A stretch of DNA of 64,000 bases from Macrostomum hystrix (lineage: Eukaryota > Platyhelminthes > Macrostomidae). This document shows positions 21,438 through 32,134 of this stretch, in pieces. The DNA is taken from NCBI GenBank assembly GCA_950097015.1, contig CATNEN010000037.1, positions 2,943,501 through 3,007,500 of the forward strand, in the 5' to 3' direction. The stretch's first letter is position 1; the number at the start of each line of letters is the position of its first letter. The notes beneath the pieces are model-generated. The model was not told where the DNA came from. It ran no database searches and saw only the letters and a list, made by a program, of their open reading frames with translations. A program made the position numbers and the translations under genes.

Positions 21438-22844
21438 TCACTGCGCCTTGCCCGACTGCTTCTTTGCCGCCTGCTGCTTTTGTCTGTCGCCTCTCAGCTG
21501 GCTTCTGCGTCTCAGGTAGAGCCACAGGCCGGAGGACGCCAGGTGCAGGCCCTGAGCCGCGCCAGACAGCAGTGTTGGAGGCTGCTTGTTGTGCAGGGCA
21601 ACGCAGATAGAGGACACGATAATGCAGCGCATTAGCTCAAAGGTCGCGGCAGAGCTGGGGAAGCCATCGATCAGGCGGCCGATTGAGTACAGAGTGAGCA
21701 AGATTATGGCGCAGCTGGTTGCCACGGACCATATTGACAGGCTCTGTCGGTTGCTTGCCAAATATATATAGACAACGTGGATGGCGACAAAGTGCACGGT
21801 GGCATAGGCGGTGACCCAGGCGGGCACGCGTGGGTTGTGGTACTGCACCGGGTTCTCGATGGCTGGGAAGTCGTCTGTACCGAGTCGGGGAGTCCCGGGC
21901 TGCCAGCCGGGGCCGTAGAAGAAAGCGCGGAACCGATCGGCCCAGGTCTTGTGCTGACCCCACAGGCCGAAGACGTACTTCAGGTGAAAAAACTGCAGCT
22001 CTATTGCGTCGAAAGTGTTCACCGGATGGATGAGCCCGTAAACCGGTGGCTCGTCATCCTTTTCAGCCTGGAATGTGCCGAAGATTCGGTCGAACAGGAT
22101 GAATGTTCCGCCGTAATTCTTGTCGATGCAGTAGGCGTTGCGTCCGTGATGAACCCGATGGTGCGACGGCGTATTCATGACATATTCGATTGGCGCCGGC
22201 AGCTTCTTGATGACCTCGGTGTGAATCCAGAACTGGTAGAGAAGGTTGAACTGAATGTGTACAGCGAATAGGGCAGGCGGCAGCACCAGGGCCAGTGGCA
22301 AGTAAATGTACCAGCCAAAGTAGCGCTGCAGCACCGACTGTCGCAGCGCCGTGGTGAGGTTGTACCGCTCGGAGCTGTGGTGCATCTGGTGCCCGGACCA
22401 GAACAGGTTGACCTCGTGCGCGGTCCTGTGCACCCAGTAGTAGCAGAAGTCCACACCAACTAGAGCCGCCAGCCAGGCCCATGCCGAGTCCCAGGGTACG
22501 TCAACGATGCGCCAGCGATCGTAGACCCAAATATAGCCGGAGACCTCAATGCTGCGAGCGAGCAGCAGCGGCAGCTGGGAGAACAGGCCGCCAGAGATGG
22601 AGCCAATGCTGTCATTAAGAGGCATAGCCTTCCTCTGGCCCTTGTACACTAGAATGACGTACTCAATGAAAATGAGCAGCAGAAAGTACGGAATGGCCTC
22701 ATCGACAAACCTCGGCACCATGTCTACCTGCGGAGCGGAAGTCTCCCATGGCGTCACCAGGTAAAGCAATCTCCGCAGACCAGTCAACGGGTCCACCAAT
22801 TGCGGCTTTACCAATCGACTGCCATTGTTGATGCTGCTGTCCAT
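21438..22844 (-). CDS. AGMO: Alkylglycerol monooxygenase (AGMO/TMEM195-like)
   Basis: Complete single-exon frame of 468 residues with ATG start (MDSSINNGSR) and stop. It belongs to the fatty-acid-hydroxylase superfamily of membrane di-iron enzymes. The eight-histidine signature is intact: HRTAHE (about residue 138), HQMHHSSE (about 151), HTEVI (about 207) and HHRVHH (about 227), within several hydrophobic spans. The animal AGMO family cleaves the O-alkyl bond of ether lipids using tetrahydrobiopterin in the endoplasmic reticulum; family membership is clear, substrate is inferred. The length matches animal AGMO (about 445). It has no intron, unlike most of its neighbours; I see no poly(A) tract or flanking duplication to prove retroposition. 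The C-terminus is Lys/Gln-rich. Confidence 0.92.
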   Translation of the reverse strand: MDSSINNGSRLVKPQLVDPLTGLRRLLYLVTPWETSAPQVDMVPRFVDEAIPYFLLLIFIEYVILVYKGQRKAMPLNDSIGSISGGLFSQLPLLLARSIEVSGYIWVYDRWRIVDVPWDSAWAWLAALVGVDFCYYWVHRTAHEVNLFWSGHQMHHSSERYNLTTALRQSVLQRYFGWYIYLPLALVLPPALFAVHIQFNLLYQFWIHTEVIKKLPAPIEYVMNTPSHHRVHHGRNAYCIDKNYGGTFILFDRIFGTFQAEKDDEPPVYGLIHPVNTFDAIELQFFHLKYVFGLWGQHKTWADRFRAFFYGPGWQPGTPRLGTDDFPAIENPVQYHNPRVPAWVTAYATVHFVAIHVVYIYLASNRQSLSIWSVATSCAIILLTLYSIGRLIDGFPSSAATFELMRCIIVSSICVALHNKQPPTLLSGAAQGLHLASSGLWLYLRRRSQLRGDRQKQQAAKKQSGKAQ

Positions 22845-23686
22845 GGCAAAAAAGAATAGGCGAAAACTTATTCAGTGCTGTTAGAGTCGCACTGCTAAAG
22901 TTTTTGAAAGGCAAAATAAGCTTTACCAGCTGGAGCGACGGAGTAAAGGAGCCAATGTGCGCTCCAAGTACACAAAACTATTCGTGCATACCCCGCTGCA
23001 CAGGCTGAGCAGAACAAAAATGCTCAAGCTGTTTTGTCTTTCGGGTTCTCAAACCCCACTGTACACTGACCTGACCAAAATCTAGGCTTTCCCTCCCTGA
23101 TAACAACCAATACAGGCCTGAAATGTTTGGCCTATCGAGTCAAACCACTTTCTTTTTCTTATGGCTTTATCTAAGTTTGTTAAAAGGCTAAAAATGTAGA
23201 CCTAGGAGGGCTTGGTCGATAGCTTAAAGCTGAGCTATGTTATAAGATTATCAGAAGAGAATTATCAGAACAGAGGAGGGTTCACAGCCATGACGTGCTT
23301 TTAACCACTTTTTATTATCGCTAAGCACAACAATCGCGAAGCTAAAGTTGTTTTAAATTGAAAATAAAGAAAACTGGTGTGATCTGCTAATCGGCTTTTT
23401 AGGGCTCTGACGCAGGAGCTTACAGATAAGTACCAACAAGAACTTCTAATATATTTATTTGGTCTCCGGCTGCAGTAGTAGCGAGAATAGCGTGTACCCT
23501 GAGATCATTCACTGAGAAATGAGTGATGAGTAGCGATTCTGTTGCTCAGGTTCCATACTAGCTTCGCATTGTATAAAAGTTGGGAGGGATATTTTTGGGT
23601 CTAAACATGAACGCCTTGAATTTCTATGGCCACGACTTGCTATTTGTCTCTGTCTTGTTAAACAGCCATTAGCTTTGGGCCATAGA
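22845..23686. other. Intergenic region upstream of AGMO
   Basis: Presumed AGMO promoter side. No array, SINE or coding exon was recognised; only short frames. Confidence 0.4.
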
Positions 23687-23914
23687 CATTCTTATTTGAG
23701 CCAGCGTGCGGGAATGAAGGCAGTCGTGCAGGAATGAAATAATCTATGGCCAAATCTCCACTGTTTTACACATGGACATCGTGCAGGAATGACACTCTCC
23801 GTTCCTGCACGCAAACAATTTATTTATATGCATTTGATTTATTTTTAACCCCCTCTCTCTTTCCTCCCTCCACACTTTATTCTTAATATGAATTTTGTCT
23901 ATGGTTAGAATGGC

Positions 23915-25487
23915 TCTAATAAGAATGAAATTCATGAACGCTTACGAGTGCGTCTATGGGAAAAGCACGAGTGCGCGAAGCGAGAGCATGCCATTGCGCT
24001 ACTTAGACGGCTATCTTCGCCTATGGTATGTTAGTCTGCGAGCGAATCCTGCGCTTGGAACGAAGACCTATGCACCGGATACGATTCGTGGCTTTCGGGC
24101 AAGCATTCACCGATTTGTAAAGGAGACACGCGCCATTGATGTCATTGGCAACGAAGTATTCCGGCTGAGCAACGAAGCCTATTCGTGTGTTCTGCGCCTT
24201 AGTTGCCAGCTACGAGAGCGAACTTCGGGCGAACAGCCTGGATTCAGCGCGATCACGGATTCCGACATGGCCCTTCTGAAACAATATTTCACTCGACGGG
24301 ATCCAGTGCGGCTTCAGGATGAAGTGTTTTTTAATATCGTCTACCATTTCGGATTTCGAGGTCGTGAATGGATTAATGAAGTTGTCTTCACTGCAATTCT
24401 CTGTGGTCAATAATGTGAGGTGCATTGACATGATCCAAACTGGTCGGGAGAAGACTATCACTGCCGAAGAACGTGGCAAGTGCAGGACAAGCAAGCAGAT
24501 AAGAATGTTCAGTATCCAAGGCCAGAATTGTCCAGTAGAAGCGGTGGACCTGTACGTGTCTAAGCTGCCACCAGGAACGGATGTTTTGTTTCCGAAGCCA
24601 ATCAAGGTCAGGCCTGATTCGGCAGTATGGTATTCTCATAAGCAGGTTCTGGGAAAGAACACACTATTCGATATGATGAAGGGCATCTCAAAGCGCGCTG
24701 GTCTACAGTTCGAGTACACCAACCATTGGATTCGCGCAACAGTTGTTACTAACCTGACGGAAGCCGGACACAGTTTGCAGGAGATCAAATCTGTGACAGG
24801 TACGAGCGTACGTGCGTAGTATTTTGGTGTGTTTAATTGGCAGATTATTAAATAGATTTTTTATGCGGCGACCATTTCACAGGGCATCGGAGTGACGCGG
24901 CTGTTGTTCGCTATGTCAGCAGAATTTCTCAGAAGCGGAAGCAACAAATTTCCGAATCGCTTAGCGTCGCTCTGAATGCGGATTCTCTGTCGGATGGTGC
25001 CTCCTCATCAAAGCGAGCCACAATCGTTGTGCCGTCGACTGTAGCTACGCCATCGGTTAATGCAGACAAGCCTACCGCGGTTCTTGAAAAGGATGGAGTG
25101 CGACTCAGCTTCTACTTTTAACATTGGATGGCTTAGTTGGTGACGCTTAGTTGGTGACGTATTACTCGCTAATTATTGAACTATAAATAACAACTTATGT
25201 TTCAACATGTACTTTTGTGTTGTTGATTAATATACTGTTAATTTGTTTCCATTACAATATTCTACTCTTATTGAAGAATAACAAAATAAGAAAAACCGAC
25301 AAATCACGCGCTGTTTCACGCTCCTTTCAAAATGAAAAAATGGATTCAAAATGCGATTAGATGTTTTAATCGAAGCCCGATAGAATTGGTAAATTTTACT
25401 GATAGCAGTACAACAATGCATTGTACTGTTTATGCTCTAAGTTAACATTTTCTTTTTATATATCGTACTATTCTAATAAGAATGAAA
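23915..25487 (+). mobile_element. Crypton-type (tyrosine recombinase) element between direct repeats
   Basis: The 16-mer TCTAATAAGAATGAAA occurs at 23915-23930 and again at 25472-25487, bracketing the recombinase gene. Elements of the Crypton class insert by site-specific recombination and lie between short direct repeats, without terminal inverted repeats, which fits. The left copy overlaps the start region of the reading frame. It lies between AGMO and the first SLC16-like gene. Confidence 0.65.
23931..25121 (+). pseudogene. Crypton tyrosine recombinase, one frame break
   Basis: Likely start at ATGAACGCTTACGAG (23934). The N-terminal core-binding half contains the family pattern YAPDTIRGFRASIHRF. 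The catalytic half has Arg I in YHFGFRGREW, the HxxR box in NHWIRATVV and the final Tyr in GHRSDAAVVRYVS, i.e. the R-H-R-Y set. An 83-bp intron (24800-24882) with GTACG..CACAG borders splits the final GH box in phase and joins cleanly. A single-base shift near 24382 (after GREWINE) moves the frame. Apart from that the protein, about 395 residues, is intact. It resembles the DUF3504 recombinases domesticated in animal ZMYM and QRICH1 genes. Either a recently dead copy or an intact one with a sequencing indel. Confidence 0.8.
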
Positions 25488-25676
25488 GTTTACACGACAG
25501 TTGAGAGGTACAAAGCTGTGTATTTTCTTTGAAACCGGCCAAAACGAAAAAATTTTTTTTCAAGAAGCAGGCTTTTTAATGCCTAACTATTCCAAATACT
25601 CCAAGAGATTCCAGTGTGAAATTTTCCCAGAGGCACAATAAGACCGGCCGTCTCAATTTAAGAACAATTTGAGTCC
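25488..25676. other. Short gap between the Crypton element and the first transporter gene
   Basis: AT-rich spacer with an A-run near 25550 and no recognisable feature other than the transporter's 3' flank. Confidence 0.4.
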
Positions 25677-28600
25677 TTAATTAGGAACAAATGGCGATGC
25701 TGCATCCTCTTGCTCAAGCTCTTGCTGTTGGCGCTTCTCTGCACTGTGCCCTCGTCTCCGCCACTGCCGACGCGGCTGCAACGCCCAGGAAGCCAGCTTG
25801 GCCAATCCGGCCACACTGAATGCGCCCGAGGCCAGGTAGAATACGGCAGAATAGTCACCGTTGCGTCTGCGCAGCCATTGGCCAAGGAATGGCGCCGGAA
25901 ATGAGCCGAAGAAGAACGTTGTGAAATAAAAGCCAGTGCAGATCTCGTAGTGTTGCAGTCCGAAAGCCTCCTTTATCACGCTGCCCGTCAGTGCGTACCG
26001 ACCACCCTGAGTGAGCGCCAGTTTATGCAGATGAAAGATTCAAAAAGAAAATTTCTGATGCCATTGTTCGTTTGGTATTTAAAAAGTAATTCATGGAAAG
26101 CTTACAGGCAGTGCAGATGGAACTCAGACTTTCGTGAGCAGTCAGGGGGTGAGTGGCAGAGCGGTTAACGCGTTCGCCTCTCGCACCAATGTCCCTGTGC
26201 TCGATTCCGCGTTGAAGACCACATTAATTTGGGGCGCAGCCGCTGAGAGAAGGCTTTAGGGCCAAACTCCAAGGCACAGTGAGTGTACACTACCTGACGA
26301 TGAGAAAGTCAGGGAGGATGCATGCACACACCTGTGAGAGAGTGTGTGCATGCATCATTTTATCCAATAGCCTGGCTTCGCTGGCTTCAGGTCTAGTGTC
26401 ACCAAATAATGTGCCATTGCCCACAGCCCTCCTGCAATATTATTCATGAGCAGTTACGGAAGGATTGTTTCTATCTCTATCTCTATATTGTAAGAGTTTG
26501 AAAGATCGCTTATTTAGTGAACTTCAACAAGCAGAGAGGCGAACAGTACGTTTATAATGCCTAGTGTCCAAAAATAGTGACTTTCAGTGCAAAAGCATAG
26601 ACAATAGTCATTCAGAGTGACTCATAAGCATTCAGAGTGACCCATAGACATTCAGAGTGACCCATAGACATTCAGAGAGACTCATAGACGCCGCACCTGA
26701 CAGGCACCCATGCCGCAGTAGACAGCAAGCCCAAGTGCCTCGGAGTAACGCAAGGCACTGGGCAGAGCGCCAGTTAGGACCGATGAAATTATTAAATTAG
26801 CTGAGTCAACCAGGAACGGCTCCAGACGGGTGCCCATGTAGCCGAAGACCAGGTTTCCCAGCGTGAAGGCAACACCGAAACCAGCTGGGAGCACGGCGAT
26901 GCGGTCGACCGGCACGGATAGCTCACTGGCCATCACCGGAGCGAAGTTGATTGTTACAACGCCACAAAATGACTGCAAACACAGATGGCAAAGTTAGGAG
27001 TTCGATCAGGTGGAAGCTATTTAAGAAATCTGAGTCTAATAATCTGAATAAAGCGTATATCCTATGTGGTGACTGGGCTGAATGAAAGTGCCCAGTGCAC
27101 CTTGTTTGAGCGCGCTGCACCCCCCCGCACTTGGCTGTTTATTCTTTATCTCGGCCTGCGCCGCGCTGATTGGCTGGGCCATTTCGACCCTGCGCCTCTC
27201 CCCCTGTTGTTGTTCACTCGGCCGGATTACACCGGTTGATGTACCCTCCCTCCCCCCTAGTTATTTATGTCGTGCGCTGCGCTGATTGGCGGGCCGTGTT
27301 TTTTGGGGATCTAGGGTCTGCCCTGGCCCCTCGGGGTGGGGCTTTAGCCCCAGGCTCTCTCCCCCCGCCGCGGTGCTATTTATTGTGGAGCGCTGGACCC
27401 TGGCCTCTGCCACCGTCGGCCCCCCCCCTCAAGACAACTACGTGCGACACCTAAAATCACGACTGCCTGGCCCCCCCCTCTACGGGAACGCTGCCCTGTC
27501 TGAGTCTCACTACTCGACTGACTAACAATATACGAGATTGACTTCCGGTCATCCGGCCTTGCCTGCGCCGCGCGACTGTGCGAATTTCTGTTTGGTAAGC
27601 CTTCGACTCCGCGTTTGTCCTTTGCGGGCTAGCTTTAGGCACCTTAGAGGAAGTGGAGCGTCGTACGCCGATCCCCACCTCAACCAGTGTGCGTCGTACG
27701 CTCGCTGGAGGCCGTCGTGCGTCGTACGCTCGATCTGCCTAGCCCAACCGACTCTGTGTCGTACGCGGGTCGGTGGGGACGACCGTAGCCAGGGTCAGTA
27801 CGCGAGCCCGGGTCCGTGGGGCGCCCCTGGGGATTGAGCCCTCGAGCCCCATCATCACACCTATAATTAATCATTAATTAGGTCAGACGTGAAGCCGACA
27901 GCACAGCCGCAGCTATTGCGTGGCGCACCTGAAGGCTGCGTACGGCTGTATAGTCCATGGACTGAAAAGACGCCCACCCACCCTCAATTACCCCAGCTAA
28001 TTCTGGTACCCATTTAACAGCTGGGTGAACTGAAGCAATGCAGAGTTAAGTGTCTTGCTAAAGGACACAAATTGTTCAAGTGGAGTTGGGAATCGAACCC
28101 CCGACCTTGAAGTACTGTGTCCGACGCTCTAACCACAAGTCCAAGCTCGATTCCGCAGCCCGACCACATTAATTTAGGGCGCATCTTGGGGGCGTCGGCT
28201 TGGTGGCTTGTAGTGCAATTTACGCCATTGAGGGCCAACTATCAAGGCACAGTGAAAGTGTAAACTGCCTGACGACGATGAGAATGTCAAGGCAGATGTA
28301 CACACTTGTGTGAGCGTGTGCCTGCGTACGGTATCTGTGTGCGTTTGTGCTCAGGAGACAACGAAATGGGCAGACTTGCCTTTCCGCAGCATTCCAGAAA
28401 CTACTATTTTCATTTATTTTTATTATTCATCTCGATGCTTAACCTTAAGCAGCTTTGTAATAATCTTCCTGTGATGAAAATTATTAGCAATACTCTGTTA
28501 CAAGTACAAGTTACGAGTACCATACAATAGAATTGGTTAGTAAGGTAGCTATGTTCTCCCATTCTCCCACTCTACCTGCAGAAGTGCGGCGCAATACAGG

Positions 28601-29322
28601 AGTCCAATATCTGGCCCGCAGGACCGCAGCATGTCGGCTATCTTGGCAAGACGCCCTGCATCAGTAGAAGTTAATTGCTTTACGACTTTGTCATCGTCAG
28701 CCGCAGGTGCCGCCTCATCCAGTGGCAGTTCGAGGCTCAGCGCTGGCCTCGGGCGGATGAGCAGAGCCAGAGCACCTGCGTTCAGAGACACTGCTCCAAG
28801 GAGGAGAGCGGCCCCGCGCCAGGTGAAGGCGCTGATCAGCATCTGAGTGACTGGCGCCGACAGCAGCAAACCGATGCCGCAGCCGCTGGTGACGACTCCG
28901 CTCGCCAGGGCGAGTCGACGGTTGAAGTTGTAGGCCAGCAGCGTCATGGGGAAGAAGTACAGACCCTCGGCTGCGAGCGGCACCATCAGACCGAAGGTCG
29001 GCAGCAGGAGGCGCGCATCGGCAGCGAAGTAGCTCAGGCTGTAGCCAGCGAACATGCACAATGAGCTGCCTACGGCGACTCGCCGCTCGCCCTGAGAGCG
29101 CACCAGAAGCGCCATCAGGGGCGACATGAGCTGTCCGGCGCCGTAGGTCATGCCATAGACAACGGTGAGCAGGCCGGTCTGCTGTGGGAAGGCCTCCAGG
29201 TGAGCTATGTAAAAGAGGCCATTAATTTTGTACGAGCTGTCAGAGACCAGCGAAGCAATGAAGCCGATGAATAAAATTGTGGCCTTGTACGCTTTGGGTG
29301 CTGGCTTTTGGACAGTTTCCAT
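25677..29322 (-). CDS. Monocarboxylate-transporter-like (SLC16/MFS) protein, tandem copy A
   Basis: Three exons: 28576-29322 (start ATGGAAACTGTC), 26697-26972 and 25677-26006; each intron is in phase 0 with GT..AG borders, giving 450 residues. It is a major-facilitator protein with two six-span halves. Exon 1 carries the SLC16-style pattern after span 4: YNFNRRLALASGVVTSGCG, then ITQ/VTQMLISAFTWRGAALL and a LLIRPRP end of the first half. Exons 2 and 3 code the second half. The basic loop and a charged tail (QQQELEQED) follow. SLC16 members move monocarboxylates or related solutes across the plasma membrane with or without protons; the substrate here is unknown. Intron 1 holds a GC-rich block and two SINEs; intron 2 a SINE and a short tandem repeat. 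Confidence 0.85.
26150..26450 (+). repeat. tRNA-derived SINE, family A, in intron 2 of transporter A
   Basis: The best-preserved copy: GTGAGTGGCAGAGCGGTTAA (A box) and GTGCTCGATTCC (B box), then CTCCAAGGCACAGTGAGTGT, CTGACGATGAGAAAGTCAGG and CAGCCCTCCTGCAATATT. It is antisense to the host gene. Confidence 0.85.
26590..26692. repeat. 20-bp short tandem repeat touching an exon border
   Basis: Five copies of CATAGACATTCAGAGTGACC with variants end right at the donor of exon 2 of transporter A (exon edge at 26697). Confidence 0.8.
27100..27860. other. GC-rich block in intron 1 of transporter A
   Basis: Roughly 750 bp with long C and G runs and CpG sites in AT-rich surroundings. It has two diverged repeats of a GCGCTGATTGGC segment (27161 and 27277) and several GTCGTACG motifs (27660-27760). 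No convincing coding frame. It could be an internal promoter, a CpG island, or an insertion from a GC-rich satellite or ribosomal spacer. Confidence 0.5.
27890..28142 (-). repeat. tRNA-derived SINE, family B
   Basis: Matches the copy at 12630-12885 closely: GACAGCACAGCCGCAGC at the left, CCATTTAACAGCTGGGTGAA in the body, and a tRNA-like head at 28085-28140 read on the minus strand (B box GGGTTCGATTCC). It directly abuts a family A SINE, forming a head-on composite. Confidence 0.8.
28143..28420 (+). repeat. tRNA-derived SINE, family A, truncated head
   Basis: Begins within the tRNA B-box region (AAGCTCGATTCCGC) and continues through the family body: ATCAAGGCACAGTGAAAGTG, GACGACGATGAGAATGTCAA, GTGCTCAGGAGACAACG. 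The A box is missing, probably replaced when it joined the family B copy. Confidence 0.75.
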
Positions 29323-30032
29323 TCCCACCAACGCTAATAAAACTGGTTTAGGACAGGATTAGGATTCGAGTAAAGTTCTTTATGTTGGCCGACAGTGTCC
29401 TTCAATGTTTTGCAAATCAGAGCTACTTGTTATCTTCATCTCTTGAAGGCTCTCTGGTCCAATCCGTGTGTAACTGGCCGCCTCCTATGTGCCGCTATAG
29501 GCCGCTTAATACAGGGGTCTGGATCTGGCCAGCTGGTGACAGCAACATGCACACTGCCCTCAATTGCACATACCGCGTCCACAACTCTCATGCACCCTTT
29601 TCACTAGCCTCCTCCTGTCTCTCTGGCTCTAATACCAGTCGTTTTTTAGGCTGGCATTTCGTGAGGCATCATCAACTTGAAGTTTCTAGTCGCTCTGCAA
29701 TGTACTCGAAGTTCCTTATTTTATTATTGGTACAGATAGTCTCGACTGCGAGTTCAATTTTCAAAGCTATACTCGTATAACGTAACAAGGGCGTCGTGTT
29801 GATGCACTTTATCTGGCCCACTAAGCTCCAGCAAATTTAAATCGATACAAAGCTGTTCGTAGATCAAAGAATCGCCGTCACTGCACCTGAAGAGCTAAAT
29901 CTAAACTTTGAACTGACGTAAACAGGAAATGAAATGCCAAAAGCTAACTTTTCAAGCACACTTAGGAAATAGTTCTTTTAAGACTTTTCTTTACCATGAG
30001 ACCGACAAATATTACCACTAGTAGGTTCACTA
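29323..30032. other. Intergenic region between transporter A and the Tc1/mariner element
   Basis: Presumed promoter side of transporter A. A frame open at 29382-29780 on the plus strand has no splice context or family resemblance, so I do not call it. Confidence 0.4.
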
Positions 30033-31561
30033 TTGGTTTTGTCAGCCTAACTGAGAATAAAGCCACCCAAAATGAGAATCCTGCCTACGCTGACTGCGAA
30101 GGGCCTAGCTGCGTGCAGCCTTAGTCTATGGGCCATAGACAATAAAGGACAAGCAAAGTGATAAAAAGCCATCCAATGTGAGAATCCTGCCTACGCTGAA
30201 TACGAAGGGCCTAGCTGCGTCCAGCCTTAGTCTATGGGCCATAGACAATAAAGGACAAGCAAAGTGATAAAAAGGCATCCAATGTGAGAATCGATCGCTT
30301 TTTCTCTTTCCCCCAGCTCTCTCCACTCCTCCAAGCGCAACTCCTCCATCACTGCTTCTCCATCACCCACAGTCTCGTTGCTTTTTTGCCTATTTATCCA
30401 ACACTTAGAATTAACAGAGTTCAGTCTTCACCACTGCAATAAAAATACCCGCCTCATCTGTGGACCGCCAGCGACTCATCGCGGCCATTGAAAATGGAAG
30501 CTCACTAAGGGAAGCAGCAGCCGTCCTGCAACTGCCTGTCTCAACTGCCTATAGAATTGCCCGTCAGCATCGCCTAGAAGGAAGAACTGAGGCGCTTCCT
30601 CGAGGTGGTCAACGACTTCTTAAAGTTGATGATGAAATGCGGCAATTTCTGAACAAGAAGCTGCAAGAGAACCCCTTCCTAACGTTAAAAGAGATGGCCA
30701 ACTACATGGTTGTGGCATGATATCAAGGCCGTGCTATCAGGGGTCGCCCTGTTAAGCGGACTGTGACGACACAAAGAGGCCCAAACGTGACCGTCTGCAT
30801 GGCTATCTGCGCAGAGTTTGGCCTGGTGCACTCGACCGTGCAGCGGGGTGGTCAGACGCTGGTTCGCTTCCAGGAGTTCATCGACTTCTTGGCAGAGCGA
30901 TGCAATGAAGCTCGATGCCGATGGAAGCTGGCTGGTTGTGATGGACGGCCCGCACTTCCACAGGGGAGCCAGGGTGCCGGAGCAACTACAAGAGAAGATC
31001 TCGATTCGCATCCTGCCGCCATACTCACACTTCCTCAACCCATCGGAACTGGCCAGCAGTGCGCTGAAGGCACGGATCAAAAGCCGCCTGGCAGACGCTG
31101 GACTAGTCAATGAGGAGGCCGTTGCTCCAGATGGCGTTAACAAAGAGGAGTGGCGATTCATGCTGTTGGAGAGGGAGGCGCGCGAAGCGATTGACGACAC
31201 AGTCACTGCTGGGAAGGCTGCCGCGTGGGACCTGCATTGCAGACGACTCTTTGGGCAGTGTATTGAGGGACGGCTATTTTAACTCTTTACTTTACTTTAC
31301 TGTATCATCCAGTGTGTTCCTGTTTCCGTTATTCCGTTCAAGCTATTGGCTAGTCATATGGCTCAGAAGGTATAAAAATAAGAGAATACGACGCATAGAC
31401 CGATCGATTCTCACATTGGATGGCTTTTTATCACTTTGATTGTCCTTTATTGTCTATGGCCCATAGACTAAGGCTGCACGCAGCCAGGCCCTTCGCAGTC
31501 AGCGTATAGGCAGGATTCTCATTTTGGGTGGCTTTATTCTCAGTTAGGCTGACAAAACCAA
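30033..31561 (+). mobile_element. Tc1/mariner-superfamily element, defective
   Basis: TA dinucleotides flank both ends (30031-30032 and 31562-31563), the target duplication of this superfamily. The terminal inverted repeats start TTGGTTTTGTCAGCCTAACT and end with its complement, and run at least 150 bp inward. In the left arm a segment of about 105 bp (from GAGAATCCTGCCTACGCTGA) is tandemly duplicated, so the left arm is longer than the right. The element sits between the two tandem transporter genes. Confidence 0.9.
30460..31282 (+). pseudogene. Tc1/mariner transposase remnant
   Basis: The first part (30460-30720) is a helix-turn-helix DNA-binding domain (SLREAAAVLQLPVSTAYRIA). After a stop at 30718 the frame resumes in the catalytic half at about 30760 (GPNVTVCMAI), shifts near 30910 and continues with the second catalytic Asp (DGSWLVVMDGPHFH) and the NPSE motif carrying the third acidic residue (PPYSHFLNPSE), to a stop at 31282. 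About 100 residues between the two halves, including the first catalytic Asp, are missing. No ATG at the start. Clearly inactive. Confidence 0.85.
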
Positions 31562-31563
31562 TA

Positions 31564-32134
31564 ATTCAAACCGATGAATTCAAAAGTTTTCTTCGCCAAA
31601 ACTTCATCGAAAAAAATAATTGTGAGTTTTTCGCTATTTTCGCTAATTGTAGTTAGCCTACGCGTGTTAAAACGAGGTTGAAACTAACGGAAGCCCGCCC
31701 TCTGTTGTTGTCTATGGTCGAATTCCATTGATAGGCACAGCGGGCAGGCCGTGAAACGTGTTTCACGCCCGCTAACTACAATATACCAATATTGATAGGC
31801 TGCAGAGGGCTGAAACGAGGTAAAACGTTGAGGCGCGTAGCGCAGATTGTAGTATGCAGTATCAGTATGACAAGCTAAAACTAAAGCAATATTATTAACG
31901 CTTTTTTATTGTACTATTATGATATGTAAACGTACAAAGTATAAAATCCAATGCAGAATCAAATGAAAGCAAGTAAAATTTAACCAGAAACGAAAAAATA
32001 TAAAAGTGCATCAACGAGTTTGAGCACCGAAAAGATCGTAAATGACCACAATAAAGACGCAGTTTGTTTCACAAAGTCTTTGAATTATTTTCCTATTCAA
32101 GATTTGTCTACGCACTGCGGGAATTTACGAGTGT
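31564..32134. other. Intergenic region, 3' of transporter B
   Basis: AT-rich, with a GCGGGCAGGCCGTGAAACGTG stretch around 31740 containing a small hairpin (GTGAAACGTGTTTCAC). Nothing codable seen. Confidence 0.4.

Noticed and set aside
21586-22271. Plus-strand frames of 60-164 codons across AGMO
   Set aside because: Shadows of the GC-rich AGMO coding strand, with no splice or family support.
24210-24639. Minus-strand frames across the Crypton recombinase
   Set aside because: Antisense shadows; the sense strand carries the recombinase motifs.
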